Assembly: GCA_947499975.1 (NCBI GenBank)
Contig: CANMQE010000006.1
Location: 1-64,000, forward strand
DNA from: an uncultured Sphingomonadaceae bacterium
GTDB lineage: Bacteria > Pseudomonadota > Alphaproteobacteria > Sphingomonadales > Sphingomonadaceae
Length of the DNA stretch: 64,000 nt
Direction: 5' to 3'
Of the stretch, positions 17,542 through 27,187 are shown piece after piece (positions within the stretch are counted from its first letter, which is position 1; every line of letters begins with the position of its first letter). The notes under the pieces are model-generated. The model did not search any database and was not told where the DNA came from. It saw nothing but the letters and a program-made list of their open reading frames with translations. The position numbers were made by a program, and so were the translations under genes.

Positions 17542-19140
17542 ATGTCAGACCGGCTTGGCAAGCGCCTTGAGCTATCGCGTCGCCATCTCCTGCGGGGTTT
17601 TGGGGGCGCCGCAGTTGCCGCCATTTCGCTCGTACCGACCGGCGCGCTTTGGGCGTCCCCGGTGTTTCGGCAATATCCTTTCCAGTTGGGTGTCGCCTCG
17701 GGAGAACCCTCTGCCGATGGTTTCGTTATCTGGACCCGCCTGGCTCCCGACCCGCTCGAAATCGATTACGGAATGCCCGCTGCCGCGGTTGAAGTCGGCT
17801 GGGAAGTCGCGTCGGATGAATACTTTCGGGAGATAGTCCAGTCCGGCAGTGCGTTGGCACGGCCTGAGCTTGGCCATTGTGTTCACGTCGAGGTCGCGGG
17901 CCTGCTACCGGGTCGGCCCTACTGGTATCGCTTCACCGCCGGGCGCGAGCGCAGCCTCTGGGGTCATGCGCGAACGTTGCCGATGGCGGGTACTCCGCTT
18001 GAACGCCTGCGTTTCGGCGTGGCCGGCTGCCAGCATTACGAGCAAGGCTATTACACCGCCTATCGCCATCTTGCGGCGGAGGAGCCGGAATTCATCTTCT
18101 GCTATGGCGACTATATCTACGAAGGCCGGTCCAACCGGGTATGGAACGGCGGCGAGATGGGGCCGATCGAAAACGTGCGTCAGTACGTGGGAGACGAACT
18201 GTATTCGCTCGGCGATTACCGCCGTCGTTACGCGCAGACGCGGATGGATACCGATTTGCAGGCAGCACACGCCGCGGCCCCGTGGTTCATGACGTGGGAC
18301 GATCATGAAATTGACAACAACTGGACAGGAGCAGTCGATCAGGACGGCACATCGCCAGCGATCTTCGCGCTGCGCAAGCAGGCGGCCATGCAGGCCTATT
18401 ACGAAAACATGCCGCTTCGTGCGTCATCCATGCCCAGCGGACCAGCCATGCAGATATATCGCCAGGCGCGCTATGGCGACTTGCTGGACCTGAACCTGCT
18501 CGACACACGGCAATACCGCAGCGATCAGCCGTGTGACGACCGGTGGGGCGTCGAGTGCGCCGCGATCGACCGGCGCGATGCCGACGTTCTGGGAAGCGCG
18601 CAGGAGAACTGGCTGCGGGATCGCATGCAGACTTCGCAAACGCGCTGGCAGGTTATCGCCCAGCAGGTGATGATGATGGATCTGGACAGGACACCGGGTG
18701 AAGTTCGGACCGAGAATCTCGACAGCTGGGCGGGCTATCGCGAACCGCGCCGCCGCCTGCTGGAGATGGTGCAGGAGCAGGGACGCGGGAATACCGTCGT
18801 TCTGACAGGGGACGAACACCAGAACTACGCTGGCGAACTGCACATCGATGGCAAGCAACCTGGCCCGGATCCGATTGCCACCGAATTCGTCACGACCTCG
18901 ATTTCGTCGGGCGGAAACGGTTCTGATCAGCGTGGCGACACACTGGCCATCCAGCAGGAAAACCCGCAGTTGAAATGGCACAACGCCCAGCGCGGCTATG
19001 TGATCTGCGATGTCACGCCGACTGTCTGGACCACCGAATACAAGACCCTGGACAGCGTAACCCGGCGCGAAGCTCCCATTCGCACGCGGATGCGGATGGC
19101 GGTTGAACATGGCCGACCGGGGACGCTGGCCGAGGCCTGA
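17542..19140 (+). CDS. phoD: PhoD-like alkaline phosphatase, Tat-exported
   Basis: The N-terminus has a twin-arginine signal (SRRHLLRGFGGAAVAAISL, R13-R14), so the enzyme should be exported folded with its metals. The PhoD N-terminal beta domain follows (FQLGVASGEPSADGFVIWTRLAP), then the metallophosphatase core with FGVAGCQHYEQGYY, FCYGDYIYE, MTWDDHEIDNNW and VVLTGDEHQNYAGEL supplying iron/calcium ligands. PhoD enzymes cleave phosphodiesters and phosphomonoesters in the periplasm or outside the cell, often under phosphate starvation. Length (532 residues) is normal. The gene stands alone; the next gene is convergent with no gap (19140/19141). It is the first chromosomal gene after the island boundary. 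Confidence 0.9.
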   Translation: MSDRLGKRLELSRRHLLRGFGGAAVAAISLVPTGALWASPVFRQYPFQLGVASGEPSADGFVIWTRLAPDPLEIDYGMPAAAVEVGWEVASDEYFREIVQSGSALARPELGHCVHVEVAGLLPGRPYWYRFTAGRERSLWGHARTLPMAGTPLERLRFGVAGCQHYEQGYYTAYRHLAAEEPEFIFCYGDYIYEGRSNRVWNGGEMGPIENVRQYVGDELYSLGDYRRRYAQTRMDTDLQAAHAAAPWFMTWDDHEIDNNWTGAVDQDGTSPAIFALRKQAAMQAYYENMPLRASSMPSGPAMQIYRQARYGDLLDLNLLDTRQYRSDQPCDDRWGVECAAIDRRDADVLGSAQENWLRDRMQTSQTRWQVIAQQVMMMDLDRTPGEVRTENLDSWAGYREPRRRLLEMVQEQGRGNTVVLTGDEHQNYAGELHIDGKQPGPDPIATEFVTTSISSGGNGSDQRGDTLAIQQENPQLKWHNAQRGYVICDVTPTVWTTEYKTLDSVTRREAPIRTRMRMAVEHGRPGTLAEA

Positions 19141-19575
19141 TCAGCCCTTCGGCAGATCGAACGCGGAAGGAAGCAACGCGCCAATCGTCGTCGTCATATG
19201 CTGCTGGCCCGTGTGGTCGCAGCATATGACGGTGATATCGCGCCCCGAAAGCGTGGCAGCCTCCATGATAGCCTGGCGGCATCCGCCGCATGGCATCACG
19301 GGATTGCCGGAAGCGCTATCCTCGGCATGGCGCGGGCCGCCGACGACCACAAGCTGGGCAACGTTCTCGAGGCCGAAGGCGATCTGCGCTGCCGCAAGCG
19401 CCGACTGCTCTGCACACACTCCAAGGCGATAACAGGCGTTCTCCATGTTCGCGCCTTGCACGATGGTGCCGTCCGCGCTCTTCACCGCGCAGCCGACAAG
19501 GAAGTTCGAATAAGGCGCGTGAGCCTTTGCACGCGCATCCATCGCGGCCTGTATCAGCGTGCCGTCATCGCTCAT
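19141..19575 (-). CDS. cdd: Cytidine deaminase
   Basis: The 144-residue protein has the homotetrameric cytidine deaminase motifs: substrate motif NMEN (44-47), C54-A-E56 with zinc cysteine and catalytic glutamate, and PCGGC (95-99) with the other two zinc cysteines. It converts (deoxy)cytidine to (deoxy)uridine for salvage. The start overlaps the stop of the upstream transporter gene by 4 bases (ATGA), so the two are co-expressed. A nucleoside permease is encoded divergently next door, forming a salvage group. Confidence 0.93.
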   Translation of the reverse strand: MSDDGTLIQAAMDARAKAHAPYSNFLVGCAVKSADGTIVQGANMENACYRLGVCAEQSALAAAQIAFGLENVAQLVVVGGPRHAEDSASGNPVMPCGGCRQAIMEAATLSGRDITVICCDHTGQQHMTTTIGALLPSAFDLPKG

Positions 19576-20246
19576 GCCGCACCATTCCGCGTATGGCCAT
19601 CAAGCTTACGCCCCACCGCTATGGCCGCCACGATCAGGAAAGGCACCAGCATGAACGAAAGCACGATCTTGGCGATAGCCTGGCCCACGAGGAGGCCGCC
19701 AATGGGAAACTCCCCATAAAAAGCCAGCGTGATAAAGATCACCGTGTCCAGCGCCTGGCTGATTGCCGAAGCCACGGCGCCGCGAGCCATCAGCTTGAAA
19801 CTGCCGCCTGTCGCGCCGCCGCGCCCGCGCAGCTTGTCGAAGATCCAGACGTTGAGCAGCAGGGAAATACCGTAGGCCACGGGCCCTGCCGCCATTATGC
19901 GCGGTGTCTGGCCGTGGACCTGATTGAAGGCGGCGAGGTTTTCTCCAGGCATATCCGGAGATGCGGGAAGCGCCAGCACAAGGCCGACCAGCGCGATCGA
20001 CGCGGCGAGAGGGAGAAATCCCCAGAGCACCATCCTGTCGGCCAGAACCTTGCCATGCATTTGCGACACGGCGCTGGACAGCACCACCAGCAACAGGAAG
20101 GCGAGAATACCGCTTTCCACGATAAGCGGGCCGAGCGCGAACTGTTTGTAAGCGAGCACGCCGGCGATCACCGTCATCCCGCCATAAAGCATGGCAAAGA
20201 CGAAAAGCGATCGGGGTATTGATTCGGCAGGGCGGGTGCGTTCCAT
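19572..20246 (-). CDS. VUT-family transporter (putative queuosine precursor transporter)
   Basis: A 224-residue polytopic protein with six or so membrane segments. Family features include LYGGMTVIAGVLAYKQF at the start, SQMHGKVLADRM-like loop, AYGISLLLNVWIFDKLRG and ASAISQALDTVIFITLAFYG. The last pair matches the conserved regions of YhhQ/VUT proteins, which import queuosine precursors such as preQ0/preQ1. The gene is translationally coupled to cdd, so a general nucleobase or nucleoside-salvage role is also possible. The family is secure; the substrate is inferred. Confidence 0.85.
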   Translation of the reverse strand: MERTRPAESIPRSLFVFAMLYGGMTVIAGVLAYKQFALGPLIVESGILAFLLLVVLSSAVSQMHGKVLADRMVLWGFLPLAASIALVGLVLALPASPDMPGENLAAFNQVHGQTPRIMAAGPVAYGISLLLNVWIFDKLRGRGGATGGSFKLMARGAVASAISQALDTVIFITLAFYGEFPIGGLLVGQAIAKIVLSFMLVPFLIVAAIAVGRKLDGHTRNGAA

Positions 20247-20359
20247 TACGGTTCGCTATTCAAGGCTCGATCCAAATGGAAGGGGTCTGGCAATATTTCG
20301 TTTGTGTCTCAGGTTCGCATCGGCAAGATGGACGCCTGCACCTACCTGAAGGAGAGAGC

Positions 20360-21682
20360 GTGCCTCCCCAGTTGATTTCACTCGCGGGGATCGCCGTGAT
20401 CCTGCTTATAGCCTTTCTGCTATCCAGCGCGAAGGGCAGTATCAAGATACGCATCGTGGCGTCGGCCTTCGCCATGCAGGCTGGCATTGCCGCGCTGGTT
20501 CTGCGCACGGAATGGGGTGCGGCCGTCATCCAGGCCATGGCCACCGGCGTGAGCGCGCTGCTTTCCTATGCCGACGCGGGAACCCAGTTCCTCTTCGGAA
20601 GCAACGATGCCAACCCGCTGTCCGATACATTTGCCCTTGGCGCGCTGCCGGTGATCGTTTTCTTCGCCTCGCTCGTGTCGATTCTCTACCATGTCGGCGT
20701 GATGCAGCGACTGGTGCGATGGCTTGGCGGCGCAATCGGCTGGATAACGGGCATTTCCAAGGTCGAATCGCTGGGGTCGGCGGCCAATATCTTCGTTGGC
20801 CAGTCGGAAAGCCCGCTTGTGGTGCGACCTTATTTGGAGGCCCTCTCTCCCTCGCGCCTGTTCACACTGATGACCGTGGGCATGGCCGGCGTGGCGGGCA
20901 CGATCCTGGCGGCCTATGCGGGATTGCTGGGGGCAAGTTATCTACCCGTGCTGCTGGCCGCCGCCTTCATGTCGGCACCGGGGGGAATCCTGATGGCCAA
21001 GATCATCATGCCGGATACAGAGGAACCCTCGCTCGAGGCGGAAGGCGAAGTGTCCCTACCGCGCAGCAGGATCAGTTCGGAAGGCCCGGCGGCCATCACC
21101 GAAGCCGGAGAGACGCCGCACGAAGTTGAAGTGGCGGCGCATTTCGATGCGGACGGACGGGCGGCCAATATCATCGAAGCCGCGGCACAGGGCGCGCAAA
21201 CCGGCTTGCGACTGGCAGTGGCAGTGGGCGCGATGATACTGACGTTCGTTGCCCTGATCGCCCTTGCAAACGGAATTCTGGGCGGTGTTGGCGGCTGGTT
21301 CGGCTTGCCGGACCTCTCTTTCCAGCAAATCCTGGGCTGGGTATTTGCGCCCATCATGTTCCTGATCGGCGTGCCGTGGGCAGAGGCGGGCACGGCGGGC
21401 GGCCTGTTCGGCACGAAGATCGTGCTCAACGAATTCGTCGCATTCATCGATCTCGGCGCGCTGGAGGACGGGACATTTGGCCCGCGTTCCACCGCCATCG
21501 TCACCTTTGCCTTGTGCGGGTTTGCGAACTTCAGCTCCATCGCCATCCAGATGGCGGTGACCGGTGGCCTTGCGCCCAACCAGCGCCCGGTCATCGCGAA
21601 GCTCGGGCTGAAAGCGCTGGCTGCCGGCTCTCTTGCCAACCTGATGAGCGCGGCGCTCGCCGGGCTGCTGCTGCCCATGTAA
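20360..21682 (+). CDS. nupC: Concentrative nucleoside transporter (CNT/NupC family)
   Basis: I chose the GTG at 20360 because AAGGAG lies 7 bases upstream; the frame is open further back without a good site. The 440-residue protein shows the CNT pattern: hydrophobic N-terminus, FALGALPVIVFFASLVSILYHVG, SLGSAANIFVGQSESPLVVRPYL (the nucleoside/cation-binding loop), and C-terminal STAIVTFALCGFANFSSIAIQM. An acidic loop (about 210-260) is less conserved. It imports nucleosides with Na+ or H+. Divergent from the VUT transporter-cdd pair, it completes a salvage cluster. Confidence 0.92.
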   Translation: MPPQLISLAGIAVILLIAFLLSSAKGSIKIRIVASAFAMQAGIAALVLRTEWGAAVIQAMATGVSALLSYADAGTQFLFGSNDANPLSDTFALGALPVIVFFASLVSILYHVGVMQRLVRWLGGAIGWITGISKVESLGSAANIFVGQSESPLVVRPYLEALSPSRLFTLMTVGMAGVAGTILAAYAGLLGASYLPVLLAAAFMSAPGGILMAKIIMPDTEEPSLEAEGEVSLPRSRISSEGPAAITEAGETPHEVEVAAHFDADGRAANIIEAAAQGAQTGLRLAVAVGAMILTFVALIALANGILGGVGGWFGLPDLSFQQILGWVFAPIMFLIGVPWAEAGTAGGLFGTKIVLNEFVAFIDLGALEDGTFGPRSTAIVTFALCGFANFSSIAIQMAVTGGLAPNQRPVIAKLGLKALAAGSLANLMSAALAGLLLPM

Positions 21683-21690
21683 GGAATGCT

Positions 21691-21846
21691 GGCATCCACG
21701 CGCTGGCCCGCCAGTTTTTCGTCCTCTACGGCGAAGATGGGGCGGAAGGCGCGGGCCTGGAACTGCTGCAAAGGCGGGCAATTGGCTGCCCGTCTCACCG
21801 CTGTCCGGCGTGGCTGGCGTGAACGTGGGCGACATTCTCGTTCGCC
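21691..21846 (+). pseudogene. Possible frameshifted small gene fragment
   Basis: Two adjacent frames downstream of nupC look coding by their GC-rich third positions. The first, 21691 to about 21770, reads GIHALARQFFVLYGEDGAEG, and the second reads from KAGNWLPVSPLSGVAGVNVG to a TGA at 21844-21846. They would join if one base were added in the run CAAAGG near 21769. No ATG start lies in the first frame. I do not recognise the product. It may be a relic of a short gene or a sequencing error. Confidence 0.3.
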
Positions 21847-22191
21847 TGATCAACGGCAGGCTGCGTTGAGACCGGCGAATCTGCACCAGCGCCAAAATTG
21901 CGGACGATTTTCTGATGCGGCGACTCCGGGAGATCGGCCTCGCCCGAGCCTGCAACACCCTTCTTTTCTCCTCCCGACCGCATTTGTCTCCGGCTACGCG
22001 GGCGTAAAGTGGTGCATTGCAGCAACAGACCGGAGTTAAATGCTGCACCGCACCAATATATGACCCAAAAATGTTCGCTTCGCGTGCACATGACACACTG
22101 CTGCAAGAAAACTGTTCTCTTGCAGGGGTAGGGGCGTCGCAGCCTCTCAGACAGGCATTAACTTCCATCTCCTCGATAGGGATCTCGAGAT
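21847..22191. other. Leader region of the Oar-like TonB receptor
   Basis: No gene is evident. The 3' part (22035-22140) is AT-richer and should hold the promoter of the receptor gene. I see no known riboswitch signature in it. Confidence 0.35.
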
Positions 22192-25100
22192 ATGAAACTC
22201 CGTTATCTTCTCGCGGCCAGCGTCCTCAGCGTCGCTGCTGCCGCGACCGCTCCGCAGGTTGCACACGCGCAACAAACCACATCCGGTGTACAGGGCACCG
22301 TCACCGACGCGGACGGCAATCCGCTGCCGGGTGCATCCGTAACCGTCACCGACACCCGTACCGACAACAGCCGGACGCAGACCACCGGTTCGGGCGGCAG
22401 CTTCCAGTTCGGTTCGCTGGTAACGGGCGGCCCCTACACGGTGACGGTTACCGCCACCGGTTACGAAGGCCAGCAGGTCGAAGACCAGTTCATCAATCTC
22501 TCGGGCAACACGGATTACACTTTCGAGCTTACGGCCGATGCAGGCGCGGCAGCGGACAATTTCATCATCGTCACGGCCGCTCGCGCAAACGTGCAGCAGC
22601 TTGCCGTCGGTCCGGGTATCGCTTTTGGCGAAAGCACGCTGGAAGGCTTCCCTTCGATTACGCGCGACATTCGCGACATCATCCGCATCGATCCGCGCGT
22701 CAGCCTGGACCGAGCCAACGAAGTCGATCGCATTTCCTGCCTCGGCGGTAACGATCGCTCCAACACCTTTACGGTCGACGGCATCACGCAGGCCGACGTC
22801 TTCGGCTTGAACGGAACCCCGTTCGCAGCGCGCAACTCCCTGCCGCTGCCGTTTGACGCCATTGGTGAAACCTCGGTCGAGTTCGCGCCTTTCGATGTCG
22901 AGTATTCCGATTTTACCGGCTGTCTGGTGAACGTGATTACCAAGTCGGGCCAGAACGAGTTTCATGGCAGCGCCTTCTACGCCTTCCGCAACGCAGACCT
23001 GCGCGGCGATTCCATCGACGGCACGCCGAATATCGTCGACGATTTCGAAGAGAAGCGCTGGGGCGCCACGCTTTCCGGCCCGATCGTTCCTGATCGCCTG
23101 TTCTTCTCGGCGGCTTATGAAGAAACCGACCTCGGTTCGGCCAATGATTTCGGTCCTGCCGGTTCTGGCTTTGCCAACGAAGCCAACTTCGTCACACAGG
23201 ACCAGTTCGAACGTTTTGCCGCAATCGCATCCAGCCGTTACGGTCAGGACATCGGCGGTTACCCCACGACGCTCCCTGAATCCTCGGTGCGCTATTTTGG
23301 TCGCCTCGATGCGATCATCACCGAAGATCACCGCCTCGAAGCTACCTATCAGCGCCTGGAAGAAACCAATGTCGAAAGCGACACCGGTGGACAGGAACTG
23401 ACCGGTCTCAACAGCTTCGAAGACGAAGGCACGATTTCCGATTATTACGCTGCACGTCTTTTCTCGCAGTGGAGTGACGATTTCTCGACCGAAATCCGCG
23501 TGAGCCGTGCTGACGTCTCCGACGTGCAGGGCCCGGTTGGCTTCGGCGAAGCCCAGTCGGAAAACCCGACGGTGCGCCTGTCGGTGGGTGTCGAAGGGCC
23601 GACCCAGAACGGACTGCTTTCCACCGGTCCTGGCATCTTCCGCTCCGCCAACGCGCTGGAGACACAGGTCGACCAGGCCAAGTTCCAGGTAAACTGGACC
23701 CCGGGCGATCACGATCTGAAGTTCGGCGTCGATGTGAACGACCTGGAAGCCTACAACCTGTTCGCCATCAACGCGACGGGAACGATCTTCTTCCGCAACC
23801 TTGACGATTTCGAGAACGGCGTGGTCGCCAGCGGGGGTTTCTCCAGCGTGTTCGGTTCCGCCGACGATCTGGCAGACGGCGCCCTTGGCGGTGCCACGAT
23901 CGCCCAGACGCCCAGCGGCGACATCAATGAAACCGCTGCAACCTTCAACCGCCGGATCATCTCGCTTTACGGGCAGGATAGCTGGATGGCGAACGATCAG
24001 CTGACACTGACCGCCGGCCTGCGCGTGCAGTTCTACAGCGGTGATGCCCCGCGCGCGAACCCCAACTTCCAGGATCGCTACGGCTTCAGCAACGAGGTGT
24101 CCTTCGACGATCTGGGCACGCTGTGGCTGCCGCGTTTCGCGCTCGACTACGAATTCGACAACGACGGGTTCTTCTACAACACCCGCTTCACCGCAGGCGT
24201 GGGCCGCTTCTCCGGCGGCGATCCGGTGGTGTATTTCTCGAATGCGTTCTCCAACAACGGCTTCAGCTATGCCGACGGCGATACCTTCTCCGACGCCTGC
24301 GACGGACTGCTGGATGCCAATGGCAACTTCAACGTGCTCTCGGGTGGTTCCTTCAGCGGAATTCCCGCTTGTGCGCTGGCCGCTGCGCAGGCGACAGCCG
24401 GTGCGGGCCTGGCTGATACGCAATCCACCGATCCAAACTTCACGCTTCCCAGCGTTTGGCGCGGCAACCTGGGCCTGGCCACGCAGTTCGGCACGCAGGG
24501 CGGCTTCTTCAGCGACTGGTCGATGAACCTCGACTACATCTACAGCCGCTTTGTCGACACGCTGAACTTCGTCGACCTGTCGCAGACGCCGAACCCGTCG
24601 CGTGGCATTGGCGGTTTCACCGTCGACGGTCGCCCGATCTACGCGGCGATCGATCCTTCCAACGCAGGATGCGGCGCAGAATTGCAGGGCACGGGTGGCA
24701 CGCCGCCGGTGTACAGCAACCTCAGCGCTGCGTGTTTCAATACGCGCCGCGACGACGAGATCCAGCTGACCAACGGCCCCAGCTATGACAGCCACGTGGT
24801 GTCGCTGCTGCTGTCGAAGGGGTTCAACAGCGGCCTGTTCACCTCCGGTGGCCGGGTCGACATGAACTTCGGCTATGCGTGGACGGAATCGAACAACAAC
24901 CGCAACAACGGCAGCTCGACCGCGACGTCCAGCTACGATGTCACGGCTGCGTTCGACCGTCAGGATCCAGCGATCAGCACCTCCAACAACGAGAGCCGTC
25001 ACAACATCACCTTCGCAACGAACCTGCGCGAGCAGTTCCTCGAAGGGTATGACACGCAGTTGGGCTTCATCTTCGTAGCGCGTTCGGGCCGTCCCTACTC

Positions 25101-25602
25101 GCTCACCTTCGATGGCGGCGGCGTGTTCAACGACAGCTCTTCGGGCAGTGACAATGCCCTGCTCTACGTGCCGACCGGTGTGGACGATCCGTTCCTTTCG
25201 CCCGATTCGGATGCAGATGCGGTTCAGGACCTGATCAATTACGTTTCCGCCAGCGGATGCGATTTCACGGCAGGCCAGTCCATCAGGCGCAACAGCTGCC
25301 GCAACGACTGGTTCTTCGATCTGGACCTGCGCTTCAGCCAGGAAATCCCCGGCCCGGCATCTTTCGCCGGCTTCGCGGATGACCGCATCGAGCTGTTCAT
25401 GGATTTCGACAACTTCCTGAACTTCTTCGACGATAGCTGGAACGTCTCCCGGTCCCGCCCGGAATTCACCGACGTTGTCGATGGCGGTGTTGACGATCAG
25501 GGCCGCTATATCATCAGCGGCTTTGCTCCCGATGACCAGAACTTCGTCGCCACGACGTCCTCGATCTGGCGCATCCAGGTCGGTGCTCGTTACGAGTTCT
25601 AG
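22192..25602 (+). CDS. Oar-like TonB-dependent outer-membrane receptor
   Basis: The 1136-residue product has a signal peptide ending at AHAQ, then an N-terminal carboxypeptidase-regulatory-like beta sandwich (VQGTVTDADGNPLPGASVTV). The plug (NTFTVDGITQADVFGLNG; FDVEYSDFTGCLVNVITKSG) and a large beta-barrel that ends in aromatic F (RIQVGARYEF) follow. This layout is that of Oar/OmpA-related TonB receptors, some of which take up large peptides or proteins. It is monocistronic: a strong terminator follows at 25630-25658. Ligand unknown; a neighbouring protease is not seen. Confidence 0.88.
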   Translation: MKLRYLLAASVLSVAAAATAPQVAHAQQTTSGVQGTVTDADGNPLPGASVTVTDTRTDNSRTQTTGSGGSFQFGSLVTGGPYTVTVTATGYEGQQVEDQFINLSGNTDYTFELTADAGAAADNFIIVTAARANVQQLAVGPGIAFGESTLEGFPSITRDIRDIIRIDPRVSLDRANEVDRISCLGGNDRSNTFTVDGITQADVFGLNGTPFAARNSLPLPFDAIGETSVEFAPFDVEYSDFTGCLVNVITKSGQNEFHGSAFYAFRNADLRGDSIDGTPNIVDDFEEKRWGATLSGPIVPDRLFFSAAYEETDLGSANDFGPAGSGFANEANFVTQDQFERFAAIASSRYGQDIGGYPTTLPESSVRYFGRLDAIITEDHRLEATYQRLEETNVESDTGGQELTGLNSFEDEGTISDYYAARLFSQWSDDFSTEIRVSRADVSDVQGPVGFGEAQSENPTVRLSVGVEGPTQNGLLSTGPGIFRSANALETQVDQAKFQVNWTPGDHDLKFGVDVNDLEAYNLFAINATGTIFFRNLDDFENGVVASGGFSSVFGSADDLADGALGGATIAQTPSGDINETAATFNRRIISLYGQDSWMANDQLTLTAGLRVQFYSGDAPRANPNFQDRYGFSNEVSFDDLGTLWLPRFALDYEFDNDGFFYNTRFTAGVGRFSGGDPVVYFSNAFSNNGFSYADGDTFSDACDGLLDANGNFNVLSGGSFSGIPACALAAAQATAGAGLADTQSTDPNFTLPSVWRGNLGLATQFGTQGGFFSDWSMNLDYIYSRFVDTLNFVDLSQTPNPSRGIGGFTVDGRPIYAAIDPSNAGCGAELQGTGGTPPVYSNLSAACFNTRRDDEIQLTNGPSYDSHVVSLLLSKGFNSGLFTSGGRVDMNFGYAWTESNNNRNNGSSTATSSYDVTAAFDRQDPAISTSNNESRHNITFATNLREQFLEGYDTQLGFIFVARSGRPYSLTFDGGGVFNDSSSGSDNALLYVPTGVDDPFLSPDSDADAVQDLINYVSASGCDFTAGQSIRRNSCRNDWFFDLDLRFSQEIPGPASFAGFADDRIELFMDFDNFLNFFDDSWNVSRSRPEFTDVVDGGVDDQGRYIISGFAPDDQNFVATTSSIWRIQVGARYEF

Positions 25603-25628
25603 GGTTCAACCCAGTTCGTCACGAAAGG

Positions 25629-25664
25629 GGCGGCGGCGTTCGGGGGGACGCCGCCGCCTTTTCT
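25629..25664 (+). terminator. Rho-independent terminator of the Oar-like gene
   Basis: GGCGGCGGCGT (25630-25640) pairs with ACGCCGCCGCC (25648-25658) around a G-rich loop and is followed by TTTTCTTT. It lies 27 bases after the receptor stop. Confidence 0.8.
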
Positions 25665-25695
25665 TTGCCCTGTGGTGATGCAAGACCGCGCCCGG

Positions 25696-27147
25696 TCAGC
25701 GCAGCGGCGGCTCGTCGAAACTGCGTAGCTTGCGGCTGTGAAAACTGCCCTTCGCCTGGCTTAGCAAACCGAGCGTTTCGATACCGATCCGCAAGTGCTG
25801 ACTGATCGATCTTTCGTAAAAGGCATTGGCCTGCCCCGGCAGCTTGATCTCGCCATGCAATGGCTTGTCCGAAACACACAAAAGCGTGCCGTAGGGTACC
25901 CGAAAGCGGTAACCTTGCGCGGCGACAGTCGCCGATTCCATGTCGATGGCCACCGCGCGGCTCTGGTTGAAGCGCAAGGCAGAGCGGGTGTAATGCAATT
26001 CCCAGTTGCGGTCATCGGTGGTCACCACCGTGCCCGTGCGCAGCCGCCTTTTCAGTTCCTCGTCACTGGCCCCGGTGATCGCACGCGCGGCGTCATACAT
26101 GGCCGTCTGCACCTCGGCGATCGGCGGAATGGGAATTTCCGGCGGGATCGCGCTATCCAGCACATTGTCATCGCGCAGGTAGGCGTGGGCCAGCACGTAA
26201 TCGCCGATGGTCTGGCTGGGACGCAGACCGCCACAATGGCCTATCATCAGCCAGACTTCCGGGCGCAGCACCGCGATATGATCGCAGATCGTCTTGGCGT
26301 TGGACGGACCGACCCCGATATTGACGAGGGTGATACCGGAATTGTCCTCGCCCAACAGGTGATAGGCGGGCATCTGGTGCTTGCGCCACGTTCCGCCGGT
26401 TATGTTATCGCGTGCACCGTCCAGATCATCGGCACCGATCACGACACCGGGGGCGGAAAAGCTCGCATAGCGGCTATCGGGGTCGGCCAGTTCAGCCAGC
26501 GCCAGGTCGATGAACTCCTCGACGTAGCGGATATAATTGGTGAACAGCACGTAGCGCTGGAAATGTCCGGGCGGCGTGCCCGTATAGTGGCGAAGCCGCG
26601 CGAGGCTGAAATCCGTGCGCGGCGCGTCGAACAATGACAGGGGGCGCGTGTCGTCCTTGCCCACCCATATGCCATCGGCCACCTCGTCACCGATAGCGAT
26701 CAGGTCGGATGCCGGGAACGCTTGCGTCAATTCGGCGCTGGCGGTGCCCTGCAGGTCCACGTTTTCACCATCCAGCACGAATTGGTACGGAATCTCGTCG
26801 CGCGATGTGCCGGCGACAAGCTCCACCTCGTAATCGGTGACGAGGTGCTCCAGCTGCTCGCGCAGATAGGGTCGGAACAGCCGTGGTTCCGCGATGGAGG
26901 CGGTGTAGACGCCAGCCTGGTTCAACCGCGCGAAGGAGCGTGAGGGCTGTTCACCGCGCATCGTGCCGCGATAGGTGACGGACAGCTGCGGATAGGCAAA
27001 GGCGCCGCCCGCCCGCGCGCCTGGATCTGGCGTTTCACCGGTCGCGGCATAGGCACGCAACGCATCCACCAGATTGGCGCGCGAGGTGTCCGATATGGCT
27101 TCGAGCCGGTCGAGGATCGAACCGATGTCTTCACGAGTGGTAGCCAC
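25696..27147 (-). CDS. amn: AMP nucleosidase
   Basis: The 483-residue protein is a full-length AMP nucleosidase, which splits AMP to adenine and ribose 5-phosphate. The N-terminal half holds the regulatory domain. The C-terminal half is the nucleoside-phosphorylase-like catalytic domain with VNIGVGPSNAKTICDHIA, MIGHCGGLRPSQTIGDYVLA and AVAIDMESATVAAQGYRFRV (the purine/ribose-binding ME motif). It would drain AMP into salvage, in keeping with the nearby nucleoside genes. It is on its own strand unit, convergent with the Oar-like receptor. Start is ATG 27145-27147 with AAGGAGAAGG just upstream. Confidence 0.93.
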   Translation of the reverse strand: MATTREDIGSILDRLEAISDTSRANLVDALRAYAATGETPDPGARAGGAFAYPQLSVTYRGTMRGEQPSRSFARLNQAGVYTASIAEPRLFRPYLREQLEHLVTDYEVELVAGTSRDEIPYQFVLDGENVDLQGTASAELTQAFPASDLIAIGDEVADGIWVGKDDTRPLSLFDAPRTDFSLARLRHYTGTPPGHFQRYVLFTNYIRYVEEFIDLALAELADPDSRYASFSAPGVVIGADDLDGARDNITGGTWRKHQMPAYHLLGEDNSGITLVNIGVGPSNAKTICDHIAVLRPEVWLMIGHCGGLRPSQTIGDYVLAHAYLRDDNVLDSAIPPEIPIPPIAEVQTAMYDAARAITGASDEELKRRLRTGTVVTTDDRNWELHYTRSALRFNQSRAVAIDMESATVAAQGYRFRVPYGTLLCVSDKPLHGEIKLPGQANAFYERSISQHLRIGIETLGLLSQAKGSFHSRKLRSFDEPPLR

Positions 27148-27187
27148 GCCTTCTCCTTGTCACGATTGCTGGCTGACCAGTGCTAGC

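Noticed and set aside
22147..25002. A 951-codon open frame antisense to the Oar-like receptor
   Set aside because: It mirrors the receptor gene codon for codon, has no recognisable domain and shows the Val/Arg/Glu-rich composition typical of the reverse strand of GC-rich genes.
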